A stretch of DNA of 64,000 bases from Calonectria ilicicola. Lineage: Eukaryota > Ascomycota > Sordariomycetes > Hypocreales > Nectriaceae. Both the position numbers and the translations under genes were made by a program. Below, one piece after another: positions 36,348 through 48,312 of the stretch. The stretch's first letter is position 1. Each line of letters starts with the position of its first letter. The notes under the pieces were generated by a model. The model had not been told where the DNA came from and did not search any database. It saw nothing but the letters and a program-made list of their open reading frames with translations. The stretch covers positions 7,812,001 to 7,876,000 of the forward strand of contig CP085825.1 in assembly GCA_020809705.1 (NCBI GenBank), written 5' to 3'.

Positions 36348-39300
36348 CGGAATTTCCGGCCAGTAGTGGGTGGGTTGCGTGATAACTGAAAGGCGGGGTA
36401 CAGAGGCAATTAAATCACTTGGGATAAGCAGAATCAGGCGTTTCTGGAAAAGAATTGGCGACGATTTCTTTTGATCGATTAAATTAAGGTGGCCAAGGCG
36501 AAAATCAATTTGAAGGAGATCTACTTGGCCTTTTAATGGCGCGATGCACACTCACCAAACGCAATCAATCAAATTTTTCCGTTGGAGCGTGGGAACGAAC
36601 GCATGGTGAACCACCAAGAACGGATTGGGTGCCTAATTGCTAGTTACCGGTTGTTGTTCCTGGTTTTCATCGCGATAACGGGACAAGGCAGCCATGGCAA
36701 TGGCCTGCTGACCTCAAAATGCACGCATTGGTAAGCGGGGGGGCTTGATGGCGCATGTTGGTGCATGAATCGATGCATGAACATTGCGACCCCGCGCAAT
36801 CACTCTGCTCTGGCAAACCATGCGAACCAGTTGTCGGTTGGGGTTAGATGGGGTCAGCGGTGCCCCCACTGGCGAAGCATCACAGTCAAGCCAAATTGGT
36901 ATCGGAACATGATCTGCTCGATTTCCAAAAGGTTAATGGGTTCAAATTCAAGCCAAGATGTAATATACAAGTCTGTTTTGCCGAGTATCTAACCTTCGGG
37001 TCATTGATTGGTGTTGGGCTGAAGGTGTTTTGCGAAAACTCTAGATGGCTGACATTGTCCATGATCCATCAGTATCCTCATCACGCCACTGGACCCTAAT
37101 CACAAATAAGACGTCAATTTAGAAAGCTTCATGGGTTTCGTTATCGTATCGATCGTATCAATATCGTAGGCGGCATTACTAGCAGTGTATGTTTGCGTAA
37201 ATTAATAATCATTGCTGGACCTCGCACCATCCAGGAAGTGTTATCTGCGAATAGCTTCAGGTCAGTCCGGTGTAATTAGTGTAGCCAATGGGAGTTTGGA
37301 CGAACCGAGTCCAGCTTTTTCTGGTTTGCATCCAGGTGGATGTTATAAAAGTTGTGCAACATTACGACGGTAAATGTACCGTCGTCAAAATTTTGACTGA
37401 GAAATCGGCTGAGCTGTCGCTGGCTAATGGTTCGAGAATGTACTCGATATGTTTGGCGCTGGGTGGAAATCGTTTCTGCGACTGCTTCCATTTTGATGTT
37501 TGAGAAACACTTGGTGATGGCGTTGGGATTCAATCGGGAAAGAAAAAAAGACCTCATAAGCGAGAATACAGAAGCATCTTTGTCCTTCAAAATAAAAGGC
37601 GATATAGATCCATCTTAAACGCAGATCTAGGGCTAGGCTACACAATAAAATTACGGCATGATCTAAGCGGGCAGTATCACAACCTGCAACGAATCGTTCC
37701 TTCAAGTCTGTCTGTCAAGGCGGAGTTCCACCTTCTTGCGTATTTGAGTAAACAAACGACAAGTAGTAAACACGGTTCGCTTACCCCGGTGGTGGCTAAA
37801 GTGTAGAAAGGGGGCAGGGCCTCAAAGTCCTTAATATCAAGCCATGGGGTGGCACTGCACAGCAGGCCTCCTCAAGGGCCGCTATGGCGTTATCATCGGC
37901 GATGAGAAGGTCCTTGGTGAAAGAGATTACGCCTTGCGCACCCCGAATAAGCCTAACGAGTGGAGGCGCATGCAGCGCAAGCAACCCTAGGAAGGGTGCG
38001 CCACCTACGACTGTTTCACCTCAAACAATGCAGAATTGAACTACCCCAACCATCGGTTTGATAACCAAAAAAAAAATACTCAAATAAATTATTTACTAGA
38101 AAGTTTTATATATAAATTATTTTACTTGCATAATATTTATTTATTGACAAAGTAGTCGGAGAACGGTGGGAAAAAGTAGAGGGGATACAATCTTTCAGGG
38201 ATTGTATTGCACACCCTCAACTTGGCTGATTGGGGGCCACCTGACGAGTGGCGATTGGCAGTGCGGAATTTGAAATACCGAGAGCCTGACTTTCAAGACC
38301 CCAACGCTTGGCGACCTAGTGCTACCCATGCTCTGCAGTGATGCGGCACAGAAGCGATATCGATTGCCTCGTCAAGGCAAGAAGCAATAGTCGCCGAAGA
38401 GCCACTCAGCGACAAACCAGTATCATTCTTCTCTCTTTCTTTGGTGGGTGGGTGGGATAAGGCTCATATAGAAAGCAAGGCAGACCCCTGTTCCTTATTG
38501 TCAAAGCGGCATCCATTGCAGTCTTACTACATCCAATATTGGCAGTGAAGGCGAAGGGGGTGTAATCAAGGCAACCGGATGGGCGCGGCGCGTATGAGCT
38601 GGCGTTCAACAGGCCGGCTCCGTCCGATGTAAATTGAGGGCAGCTGAGGGCCACAAACGGAGGCGCACAAAAAGAAATTTGGCAACTATCACAATTGTGT
38701 TCACCGACACTTCTGCATGATGTCTAGCGTGGCAAGCCAATAGTAAATGGCTACCACATTGCCCCTCCACTACGACGTTGCGAAGTGAGCCTGAAATTAA
38801 ATCGAGCAATGAATATCTCCAGCCATTGCTGGGAGCGTGTGTCACAAAGCTCATTCTCGTACAACTCTAGTAATAAGTAACTCAGTTGATTCGATGAAGA
38901 TATTCCGTATAAATTCCCTTACTTGACGTCTACGGCATCTTGATAAAATGTGTGGAAGAATTTGGCCATCTGTCCGCCTTGGCCCCACCTCTCCAGGCGT
39001 TGCGATTCCGCCTACACCCAGAGCCTTGTTCCCAACCCACCATCTTAAGCGCTCAACTACACCCCAGTCAACCATAGAATCTGTAATAAACCCAGTCGGC
39101 TATCTTTGAATGAAGCCGACACCTAGGATTTGACACTTTGGCTGTTTCGCCTTGGGGGCCGCCAATGGCTGGCCCGGTGATCTTGTCTTTGCCACTCTGA
39201 CCATCTGGTGCCACAAAATCCCGATGTGTATTTATCAAATATGGCCTTTCATTCATTTGAATAAATCAAGCTACTTAAAGTCGAAAAAAAATAGCGGAGC

Positions 39301-39356
39301 TCTCTTGTAGACTTGTTATCGGCGCTTCAAGCTCTCCCTCATGCTAGTTGTTAAAC
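36348..39356. other. Gene-free 3 kb between divergent paralogous kinases
   Basis: Neither strand yields a supportable gene. Very AT-rich tract at about 38065-38150. Small frames (37276-37590, 37796-37984, 38406-38654, 38851-39075) show no known motif and overlap each other. It acts as the shared upstream region of the two kinase genes and may hold decayed sequence. Confidence 0.5.
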
Positions 39357-42277
39357 ATGGAGCCTATCGATTCTCCCAAACATGACTCCAGCCTTCCGTT
39401 CCCCAAGGATGATGAGCAAACCCTTGAAACGCTTTTGGATGACCCCTCAGCAGTTTCAGCGCCATCCAAGACGGATCGCGCAGGGTTTTCTATTCCAACA
39501 TTCCTTGATAATCAATTTTCACACAGGGATATAGCAGACTACGGCAGCCAATCTCCTTCAGCTCACAACCTACTGCCAAATGACTTCCCCGACGCTTCAG
39601 AGCCCGAAACCGAACGATCCAGAGCCTTATCTGAGCCAAAGAGCCTTCAGACTGTGGAAGGACTCGGGTACAGCGAAGGGGATAACTATTTCCAAAGCCT
39701 GAACCAAAGAACCACCGAAATTCTAGATGATCATTCATCTAGAGATGATGGCTTTCCTCGATCAGACAATGATACCCTGCTACAACATGTGGGAACAGCA
39801 GAAGCCCTCTCTCGCTCGCCAAACCCCAGCGATAAAAGCAAAAGCGTGAATAAGAAGCCCGAACCACTGGGCCGAATAATAAGAAAGTCAAAGAAGATCT
39901 CAGCACACGAAGAGCAAGAATTCCTTCCTATATCCGAACTCAATTCTATCATAACCGATGAAAATATTCGACATACTCAGAAGACTACCTGTCCCAACAT
40001 TATAGAGGAAGACCTCAAGAAGATCAGCCAGGAAGTTCGAAAAAATGTTGGATCAATAGGTCGACGTCGCATATATGCTATTCTCGCTCTCATAGGCAAG
40101 ACAGCCTACATGGCCGATTTTATTTCTGAGTGTGTAGATGATTCTATGCTTCCACTAGAGTTCCATTGGATCGCAGGGAATTTTGAGGTTTTCAAGTCGG
40201 GCCATCAGACGCATATTACCCTCTTTGACTCTTGGTCGGATCCTGATTGCGAAGCATTTCGAAATAACCAGGCGAGCATGCTCGCGCCGGTTTTTCGCCC
40301 ACCAAAAGATAAGATAGGATTCCAAAAAATACCTCGAAATAGCGTTCTCCCCTTTCTCGAATACGAGAAGAAGGACGAAGGCGGCTATGGCAATGTTTTC
40401 AAAGTCAAGATCCACCCAAGCCATCATACATTCGGTCAATCCGAGGTAAGACCCTAGATGAACCCCTGTTGGCAAATAATCTAACCCATATCCTCAAAGT
40501 ACTTCAATGATCAAAATCCATATTTTGCCGTCAAAACTCTACGACTTCAAGGGCGAGAAGATTTAGAACACGAGGTCGAAGCATTGAATAAGCTTAGCAG
40601 TGTCGCTAAACCCCACCCACACCTAGTTCGCCTCCTTCTGGCTTATCAACATGGCGAAAACTACCATCTTTTGTTCCACTGGGCAAATGGAAACCTCCAA
40701 CAATATTGGGAACGCAACAAGCGTCCATCACCAACAACGGAAATCGCTCATTGGTTCGTCGATCAATGCGTGGGACTCGCTGGTGGTTTAAGAAAAATCC
40801 ATCGAATTCATACTGGATCGTGGAATGCCAACAAAACTTATTCTACGGTCTGTGATATACATGGAAAGAATAGAGGGCGCCACGGAGACCTTAAGCCTGA
40901 AAACATTTTATGCTTTGAAAAAGATGGCAAAGTCCAACTCGTCATTAGTGACTTTGGGTTTTCCCGGTATCACACACAAGAATCGCAGTCAAAAGAGCCA
41001 TACGATAAACTACCCGGATGGACTGGAACATACCGGCCCCCGGAATGCGACATGAAACTTGATATATCACAACGCTACGATACGTGGACTTTGGGCTGCG
41101 TGTTTCTAATTTTTGTTTCATGGCTTGTTCTAGGCTATGAGACAGGAGTCCAAGAGTTTGCCAAGGAACGAGTGCGTGATGATATTTTTATTTATCCCCA
41201 ACTTTACGCTGAAGACAAGTTCTTCAATTTAGTAAATGGGGTCCCTAAGATTAAGGAATCTGTGCAAAATGTATGTAAGGCTGAAACGTGTCTCTTGATG
41301 ACCGCACTCCTACACTCTGTTCGGCAAGGGCTAACTATGATAGTGGATTTTGAAAATCCGTGCAACCGAAAATCGACCTCTCTTTGTTGATCGATTTTTG
41401 AATTTGATCATGGAGGGGCTTTTGGTTCCTAATTCACGTCACCGTTGGAATTCTGACTATATCTGCGCTGAGCTCAAGCAAATACAAATGGAATTCCAAA
41501 AGAATACAGATTCCTGTTTGAAGCAGGTTGTGCATCCGCCAAAAATGGACTCCCGTCTACACGGCCGGATTGTAGGAAATCTAGAGGTAAACATTTTTTT
41601 TCAAAAGGTTTATATTTGAGGCTAACTCTTATTTGGAATAGGGTGCAACGAATTTATCAAAGTCCACGGAATTCGGAAATACCACTTCTTCTTATGATCT
41701 GGAAGATTCTGTCATGAGGAATTCTATGTCTTCGATTTCTGGATCACAGCAATACCGCCACTCGGTCACAGTGGATTCAAGTAGCCATTACACAAATTCG
41801 GATGAATGTTTATCTAAGACAAATAATATCAGAGGGCATTCCAATCTCCAGAAAGACAGTGGGATAAATATCATGAGGCCAAGACTTGCTGCTATCCAGG
41901 ACAGCACCTGCTCATCCAGCGTATCGGATGGGGATGGGAGGACAGTGGATACAACGATTACTACGCCGATCATGACAAATGAAGACACAGAGGCATTTCT
42001 AAAGGGCTTGAATGATTTAGAAATCTTTGAAAAGCCCGTTAAGAATGCTCATTTGGCCAAGGCTATGGTCCAAAGCGTCCAGTCAGATCACGTATCTGAT
42101 GAGCCATCGGGCGACATCATTGACACAAAGCAGTCTCTGGAAATAGATAAGGCGGCGATGAACTCAGAGGGCATCAATCAAGAGGCCGCCCAAAACAAAC
42201 CAGGAGCAGGCATGTTATATATTGGCATACTCCTTGTTATTGTAATTCTATTAGACAAATTTGGAGGAAAATCTTGA
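39357..42277 (+). CDS. Protein kinase 2 with C-terminal membrane anchor
   Basis: 912 residues from exons 39357..40445, 40500..41270, 41344..41586 and 41642..42277, all phase 0. The N-terminal 200 residues are polar and disordered. Then comes the domain shared with kinase 1 (RRRIYAILALIGKTAYM, then FRNNQASMLAPVF). Kinase motifs: glycine loop GGYGNVFKV, Lys in FAVKTL, HGDLKPEN with Asp493, SDFGFSRY, TGTYRPPE and DTWTLGC. The C lobe ends near residue 700, joined through VQN/WILKIRATENR by the intron at 41271. A Ser-rich linker follows, then a single hydrophobic segment (MLYIGILLVIVILLD) just before the C-terminus, as in tail-anchored proteins. So the kinase probably faces the cytosol on an internal or outer mitochondrial membrane. 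Paralogy with kinase 1 is clear; function is not known. Confidence 0.87.
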
Positions 42278-42979
42278 TTTAGGTAGTATTGGTATTAAGC
42301 CTCGCTAGGCAAGGAGATATATCGATTAATTGGTTAGCAATTAGAATTATTATTGCCTGGCTTCTTTATTCCTAGGATAGACATAACCTATATGCTAAGT
42401 GCTGGGTTCGGACGGACTGGCCTTGTCTCCAATCATGTTTCCCACATCTACTAGATTGACTCAGTCACTGTCGCAGTGTTGTCCATCACACCACAAGCGG
42501 TACCAAGAAGAAGCGGGATTTATTCACATATCTAAAGGAGCTGAAAGTAAAGGAAAAGATCAAAACAGCCTGGCGGATTTGTAATAAGTTTAAGATTCAT
42601 CAAGGTACTCTCCTGCTGTGGAGAGGGCATTGTTAAAGAGATGTTGCAGCGTTGGCCATTTAACTATGCATGGTTGATTCCTCGTGGTTTATTGATACAA
42701 ATAACTGTAAAAAGCTTAGATATATATGGAATTGTTATTTAATAAGTCTTTGAAGGTCCTCGTCATGAATTGCAAATGTTTGTGGTGTGAAAACTTAATG
42801 CTGCACAAGCAAATTTAATTATGAATCGAGTGAGCTTCGCCCCCACTGAAAGCCTCGGACACAATTCACGTGTCCCAAACAAACTTAGTATTAAATCATT
42901 GCATATTCTTCTCCATTCCATTCTTCTTTCTTCGTCACTTATCTAACTCGCACCAGTAGCGTCTCCGTCAAAATTCACG
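42278..42979. other. Intergenic, promoter of the phosphotransferase gene
   Basis: About 0.7 kb. A pyrimidine-rich leader precedes the ATG at 42980. The short plus frame at 42399-42584 is not supported. Confidence 0.4.
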
Positions 42980-44098
42980 ATGGGAGCACCTCCTCCACGA
43001 AAAGACACTCGCAGACCCAATCTTCCCTACCATGAAGGGCTTGAGCTCATCATCCACCCTCATAACCCACCCTATCCCTTCGGGAATCTTGTCGGCTTTG
43101 TGGATGAGAACGTTCGAGAACGTGTCGGCGACCAGGATGAGCTTCGCAAAATGACCCATAGCGAATGGTGTCTGGCTCATCCCCTCATCGAAACCCCCCC
43201 GCACCCATCAAGAGAATCCACTCGCAAACTTCGGGTCACTAGCAAAATCGCCATCGGTGATAGACGCGGCGCCCAGGTAGTGCGCTGCTTTCTAGACGAG
43301 GACGAGACAAAGGAATATGTGGCCAAGATTTACGATCCCCTCTACTACGAATTTAGTGATGAGCTAGGCCCCGAGTATTGTTGCAACTACTTTGATTGCA
43401 CATGGAAGGCGGACTACGATTACAGCCGCGAAGCCCTTTGTTATCAGAAATTGACCGACTTTGGCTTGGATGGCAAATTCACCCCCAAGTTCTACGGGTG
43501 TTGGACGTTTGACATGCTCCTTCCCGGCGAGCATGCTGTCAATCGCCCAGCTCGCCTCATTCTCATGGAACACATTCAAGGTGTCAGTATGCACCAGATC
43601 TTGACTGAGGACAACATCGATGAAATCACACCAGAGAATCGACTTAACATCTACGCGAAGGTTTTGGAGGCAGATACCACGCTAGACTTTCATGGTATCA
43701 CTCACAACGACCTGTCGCCCCGAAATGTCATGCTTCTGGGCCCTTACAAGGGTAACGCCATGCCCAAAATCCGTCTCATTGATTTCAACCATGCCACGAT
43801 CGACGTCCCGCTCAACTCAGAGCATCTAAAACCAGAGCAGAGATCAATTAAGCCCGTCAGTCCACGATATCATCATTGGGGTCCACCTAATGAGGAGTTC
43901 GGCCCATGGATCCCTAATCCCATGAGAAAGATTGTGTACTTCAAGGGGTGGCTTAAAAAGCAGTGGGGAAATAAAAACAAAGAATTTGGAGGCCCAAGTG
44001 TGTTCAAGAAAGGTGACACAGCTTACAACCAGCGCGTCAAGTACGAGAAGCCCCGTGACAACATTGAGCCTCGTCTTCCTCGACATCTTCCTCGGTAG
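42980..44098 (+). CDS. Kinase-fold protein, aminoglycoside-phosphotransferase-like
   Basis: Single-exon gene of 372 residues. The C-terminal half carries the kinase-fold core of APH/choline-kinase-like enzymes: LILMEHIQGVSMHQIL as hinge, THNDLSPRNVML with catalytic Asp244 and IRLIDFNHA with metal-binding Asp268. The N-terminal half has DETKEYVAKIYDPLYYE, where Lys in VAKIYDP fits the ATP-contacting lysine. The final 90 residues are basic and Trp/Pro-rich. The large fungal family of such proteins usually has unknown substrates; some act on small molecules, others on proteins. It follows kinase 2 on the same strand by 0.7 kb but is not obviously related to it in sequence. Confidence 0.82.
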   Translation: MGAPPPRKDTRRPNLPYHEGLELIIHPHNPPYPFGNLVGFVDENVRERVGDQDELRKMTHSEWCLAHPLIETPPHPSRESTRKLRVTSKIAIGDRRGAQVVRCFLDEDETKEYVAKIYDPLYYEFSDELGPEYCCNYFDCTWKADYDYSREALCYQKLTDFGLDGKFTPKFYGCWTFDMLLPGEHAVNRPARLILMEHIQGVSMHQILTEDNIDEITPENRLNIYAKVLEADTTLDFHGITHNDLSPRNVMLLGPYKGNAMPKIRLIDFNHATIDVPLNSEHLKPEQRSIKPVSPRYHHWGPPNEEFGPWIPNPMRKIVYFKGWLKKQWGNKNKEFGGPSVFKKGDTAYNQRVKYEKPRDNIEPRLPRHLPR

Positions 44099-44946
44099 GG
44101 TGAATTTGTGGGTAGGATTAGCAAGTGAGTGAGCAGAGACGCTTTTCTATATCATTGCCAGATCCCGAAGCGACAATTGGCAAAGGCATGTATGAAACTC
44201 GAGGAAACCTCTTAGTAAGGCTGCAATACTCAATCAAAATGAGAATTAATTAGTGGCTTAATAAACCATCCTTTCAATTTTTTTAATCTGTCCTGCCATT
44301 GAATGTGATTTTGATCTCAAAAGTCTAGATTTAAACTCATCATTCGCCGCCATTCATTGGCAAGCAAGTAGAGCGTGATTGTGCAGCCTTATTTTGTGAA
44401 CTCACATAACAGTAAATTCGGTCTCTCAATTTATGACCAATTTGGGTCTGGGTCATAGTTGTCCAGCCTCTGACATGGCGTATACTCAGTGAGGGCAACA
44501 CTCATCGCTCAGATTTATATCGTAAGCCAGTCCCCTTTTTCTAATATTTGGAGCTGGCTGTTTATTCTTTTTTTTTATCCAAATGACATCCTAAGTCCCG
44601 CCAAAAGAAAGGCCCACGCCAATATACACCAAAACAATGAAAAAAAAAAATGCCACCCTTTATCAGATGTTTTTTAAGTATCCGATAACGTTTTACATGA
44701 TCAGCCCCATAATTACTTGGCGCAGACACCCGGAAAAAGGACCCGGAACCCTCCACCTTTGTCCCACTTCGGTCCCCGCCATGATCCCTTGTAAGGCAAG
44801 GCGTTCTGGCGTGCTCAGCATACTCGACCTCAGTGAGCGGGGCGAGTACTGAGTGAGCAGTGGATGAGGGGAGCGAGGAACCCCAAATCTTTTGTCCGTA
44901 AACCAGTGACGAAACCTGGGGAACTCTACACTTACAATTGACCACC
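44099..44946. other. Intergenic, no gene seen
   Basis: About 0.85 kb with poly-T (44569-44577) and poly-A (44639-44650) tracts. Open frames on the minus strand at 44562-45017 lack motifs and overlap the next gene's start. Confidence 0.45.
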
Positions 44947-46719
44947 ATGCGCATGTATCCTCGGCAATCAATTGGCGCCAACATAGCAATTGCGTTCGCC
45001 GCATTTGGCTTAGGCACTGGCGCTCTCGACTTCGAGGCTCAAATGCAGCACGCTCTCGCCCAGACCTTTGCTAATGACTCAAGTGCCCGAGTTCTCCTCG
45101 TCAAACATTACAATTCAGGAGAATACTTGCTCCCAGTAGAGTCTTCGACAAGCACTATTGTCCCTCGGGCAAAACAAGGCGTGACAGTCGTCAAGTTCTT
45201 TATTCGCACAAATGGCCCCGCACCAGAAACACCATCTCCTGATGCCGGGACCGATGCCGGTTTTGAGATGTGGTTTCCTGATCGCCTTACATGGAGCGGT
45301 CGGATCTTGAATTACCTAGAAGGAGGCTTTCAAGGCAGCCCTCAGATCATCGATCCCAACTTATCCATGTATCAAGGCCTGTTGCAACGCCAAAACTCCG
45401 AGTTCGCCTCGGAGATGGGGTATGTGGTTGCCATCACCAATGGCGGTCACTCCAGTGCCAAAGGTGTAGAAGACATGGAATACCTCCTCAACGCAGATGG
45501 ATCTTGGAACCTTGAGGGCTGGAAGAACATTGCATGGCAGTCCACCCACCTCTTGTCTGTCAAGTCAAAAGCATTGGCTGCCGCTTATTATGGGGAGCCA
45601 GCCAACTATACGTACCTTTATGGATGTTCGACTGGTGGTCGTGGGGTCTACCAAAGTGCGCAGATGTTCCCCGAAGACTATGATGGCCTTCTTGCTTCAT
45701 CTCCATCCATTACGCAATCTCTGCTGTTTCCATCTCTTGGGCACCCTCACATAGTTTTCAACGAGATGGGCAATCAATCACGGCTCACCGAAATACAACT
45801 GCAGATAGTCGCTCAAAGAGCTCTTAAACAAGCCGATACTGAAATTACTAGTCAGCATGATGGTTACTTTAGCACCGCAAACAATGCCTACGATCCCACC
45901 AAGGATTTATCCATCATTTCCGTCCAGGACGGTGGAAATTGCATCGAATCTTGGGCACTGTCAAAGGCCCAGTGTGAGGCCATCAACAAGATTTGGTATG
46001 GTCCCACCTTGAACGGTTCCGCGCCAGATCCAGCCGTGTCCAATGGAGCTGGGTGGGATCGACCTCACGATCAAATTTGGTGGGGGAAGCTTCGGGGTAC
46101 CAGGATCGCTTTCGCAAATGTCAAGCGAAATATTGTTGGTAATCACTTGGCAGTCGTTTACAAAGACCCGTCACTAGCACCAGATTGGAACCACCCTCTC
46201 GGTCCGAGTACTAACGCGTGGGAGAGCTGGTCATATGAAAAGTACGCTCAGGCAATGTTGGAGGCCCAGAAAGTCGATCAGGAGATATTTCACATGGATG
46301 CAGATAACCCGGACTTGAGAGCCGCGAGTTCAAAGGGAGTGAAAATGATTACTTATCACACCCTCGCAGACACCGGTGTCGCTCCTCAAAGCGCCATGGC
46401 CTACTATCACAAGTCCTCGGATATGCTAGGCTCCAAGGAGCAAGTGGATGACTTCCATCGCCTGTTCTTGGTTCCCGGTCAAGACCACCGCGGACGAGTT
46501 TCGGGCGTGGCTGGGAATGCCAACCCACCAATGCCGAGGATAGAAGACTGGCTGCAGCTATTGGTCGAATGGGTCGAGCGAGGGAGTGCACCTGATCAGA
46601 TCATGGCATTTTCTGTCGACAACACCACAAGCAGGCCGATTTGCAAGTATCCAAAGCTACCAAAGTATAATGGGCACGGCGATGTCAACAAGGCGACTAG
46701 CTATATTTGCCCACGTTAG
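44947..46719 (+). CDS. Tannase/feruloyl esterase family protein, secreted
   Basis: Single exon, 590 residues, ATG chosen at 44947 before a signal peptide (IAIAFAAFGLGTGA). The family cleaves ester bonds of phenolic acids in tannins or plant cell wall. Seen: nucleophile Ser228 in GCSTGGRG preceded by Cys227, Asp475 in LADTGVAP, and His514 in VPGQDHRGR. In characterised members Cys next to the Ser pairs with a Cys right after the His (the CS-D-HC motif). Here Arg follows the His, so that disulfide cannot form as usual. Other family hallmarks are intact: FEMWFPDRLTWSGRILNYLEGG, MGYVVAITNGGHSS, FPEDYDGLLASSPS, and many Asn-glycosylation sites. It might be a divergent active enzyme or have changed function. 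Confidence 0.88.
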   Translation: MRMYPRQSIGANIAIAFAAFGLGTGALDFEAQMQHALAQTFANDSSARVLLVKHYNSGEYLLPVESSTSTIVPRAKQGVTVVKFFIRTNGPAPETPSPDAGTDAGFEMWFPDRLTWSGRILNYLEGGFQGSPQIIDPNLSMYQGLLQRQNSEFASEMGYVVAITNGGHSSAKGVEDMEYLLNADGSWNLEGWKNIAWQSTHLLSVKSKALAAAYYGEPANYTYLYGCSTGGRGVYQSAQMFPEDYDGLLASSPSITQSLLFPSLGHPHIVFNEMGNQSRLTEIQLQIVAQRALKQADTEITSQHDGYFSTANNAYDPTKDLSIISVQDGGNCIESWALSKAQCEAINKIWYGPTLNGSAPDPAVSNGAGWDRPHDQIWWGKLRGTRIAFANVKRNIVGNHLAVVYKDPSLAPDWNHPLGPSTNAWESWSYEKYAQAMLEAQKVDQEIFHMDADNPDLRAASSKGVKMITYHTLADTGVAPQSAMAYYHKSSDMLGSKEQVDDFHRLFLVPGQDHRGRVSGVAGNANPPMPRIEDWLQLLVEWVERGSAPDQIMAFSVDNTTSRPICKYPKLPKYNGHGDVNKATSYICPR

Positions 46720-48312
46720 AATTAGTATGGGTAGCAAATTTGCACTGTTTTGGTGTGAATAGCCCCTGCGTCGTCAATAAGCGGAATTAGATAGCTTTAC
46801 CGAATATTTTAACCGCATTGTGTCTTTGCGATTCTTGCCAAGATTGGTCGATTAATAATGTGACCAAGTACACAGACATCTCTTGGTGTCCAGACCTCGG
46901 CAGGAATGCTGTAGCCTGCATATATATCACAGGTCTAGACCAACCAGTTTACCAGACGGCTGGACCCGGACCTGACAGGAGCTATGCGAGCTGTCCGAGC
47001 AACGAAAGCCTCCTCTCTCGCGTGGCGAGTCGATCCCGCCACGGCGTCTAGCCCGTTGTATCATGAGATTCTCCAGAATGGGCAGACTTCACTACTACAA
47101 AAGTTCAAACCCGATAATCTTCGCAGTTGCTGGAGAACCGCTAACCCTTTTGGCTGAGGTTAGCCCCTTTCCAGCCAGGTCACTCTCAGTTTTCTTCCTC
47201 TATTCAGGCACAAGGGGCCCGTGCTGGGTAGCTAATTTAGTGGCTGGAAGCTGACGCGCTAGCATTTCTCGATGCGCGATCGCGATAAGGCTTCAACGCG
47301 AGCTAGGGCAACACAGACGTTCTTGGTAGCGCCACGGTAGCCTGTAGTGCTGAAGATAATGCCCGAGCGCATTGCTGTCGACAAAACTAATGCGCGTCTC
47401 AGGCCAGTTTAGTGGCACGTAATTTAATGCTATTGGATGCTTGAAGCGAGAAATGCGAAACCGAGATCACGCTTCGCGCGGTTGGACGATTGTTTGTGTA
47501 GGGTAGGAAATCGGATTTTAGGACAATCACCAACATGCCTCCTTTTGCTCCTTCCTGAACCAAAAGAGAGGATTTGTACAGAGATAATACTTGAGGTTAT
47601 GATTTTGAATAATAATGTAATATAAACTGAACCAAAAATGAAGCTTTTCGTATGTTTGACTTGAAAGGGTGTTTGGCAAGCTACTACTCCTTGGTCAATT
47701 TTGTAAACGTTGGTGCAATATCTAAATGCCATATCCCCAGTTTCTTCTGTCACCTACAAGGTGCTTACATCAAACAGTCTACTCAACTTAAAGAAGTCTA
47801 GTGTTACTATACCAAGCCAATAGTTTCAATAAAACACCATACTAAAAGTCATGTCCAAGGATCTGGGCCTTTGGCATCAACCCATTTTGCAATCGCAGCG
47901 GCAAGTATGGGTCGATAACCATCTTAGTGTCGGGGCCTTGATGTGACACCTCCACATCCTTCTTCGGGAATAAGGATGTGGGCAAATTGACCTCGGCTAA
48001 ATTGTATTTGCTTCACTGGCGCACTTTTCTTCGAACAACAAGAACCTGGTTGGCTACGTAGTAACATTGGGCTCCTAGCCAGGCTACAGATTGTTGCAAT
48101 ATTTGGAATGGAACCGCAAAATATTGAAGCTAGAAATCGCTGATAGATCAGCTGGCAATAAATATTTGAAAATCACATTTTGTAGATATAGAATAACAGA
48201 GTGTAGATCATTAAAGGTCATATTATTGTAGTAGGTCTAAATTAAACCTCTTCTATCAATAGTCGTGCCCAACGCCAAACATGCTCATTATTTTTCATTA
48301 ATTCCGTATAAT
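46720..48312. other. Intergenic, possible gene relic near 47.85-48.13 kb
   Basis: About 1.6 kb between convergent genes. Frames at 46818-47254 and 47430-47753 lack motifs. On the minus strand, short frames at 47849-48130 read like enzyme C-termini (for example AIAKWVDAKGPDPWT ending at 47849), but are interrupted by stops and frame changes, suggesting a decayed gene. Confidence 0.35.

Noticed and set aside
37276..39075. Several 60-100 residue frames between the two kinase genes
   Set aside because: They overlap each other on opposite strands and none has recognisable motifs or joins by splicing.
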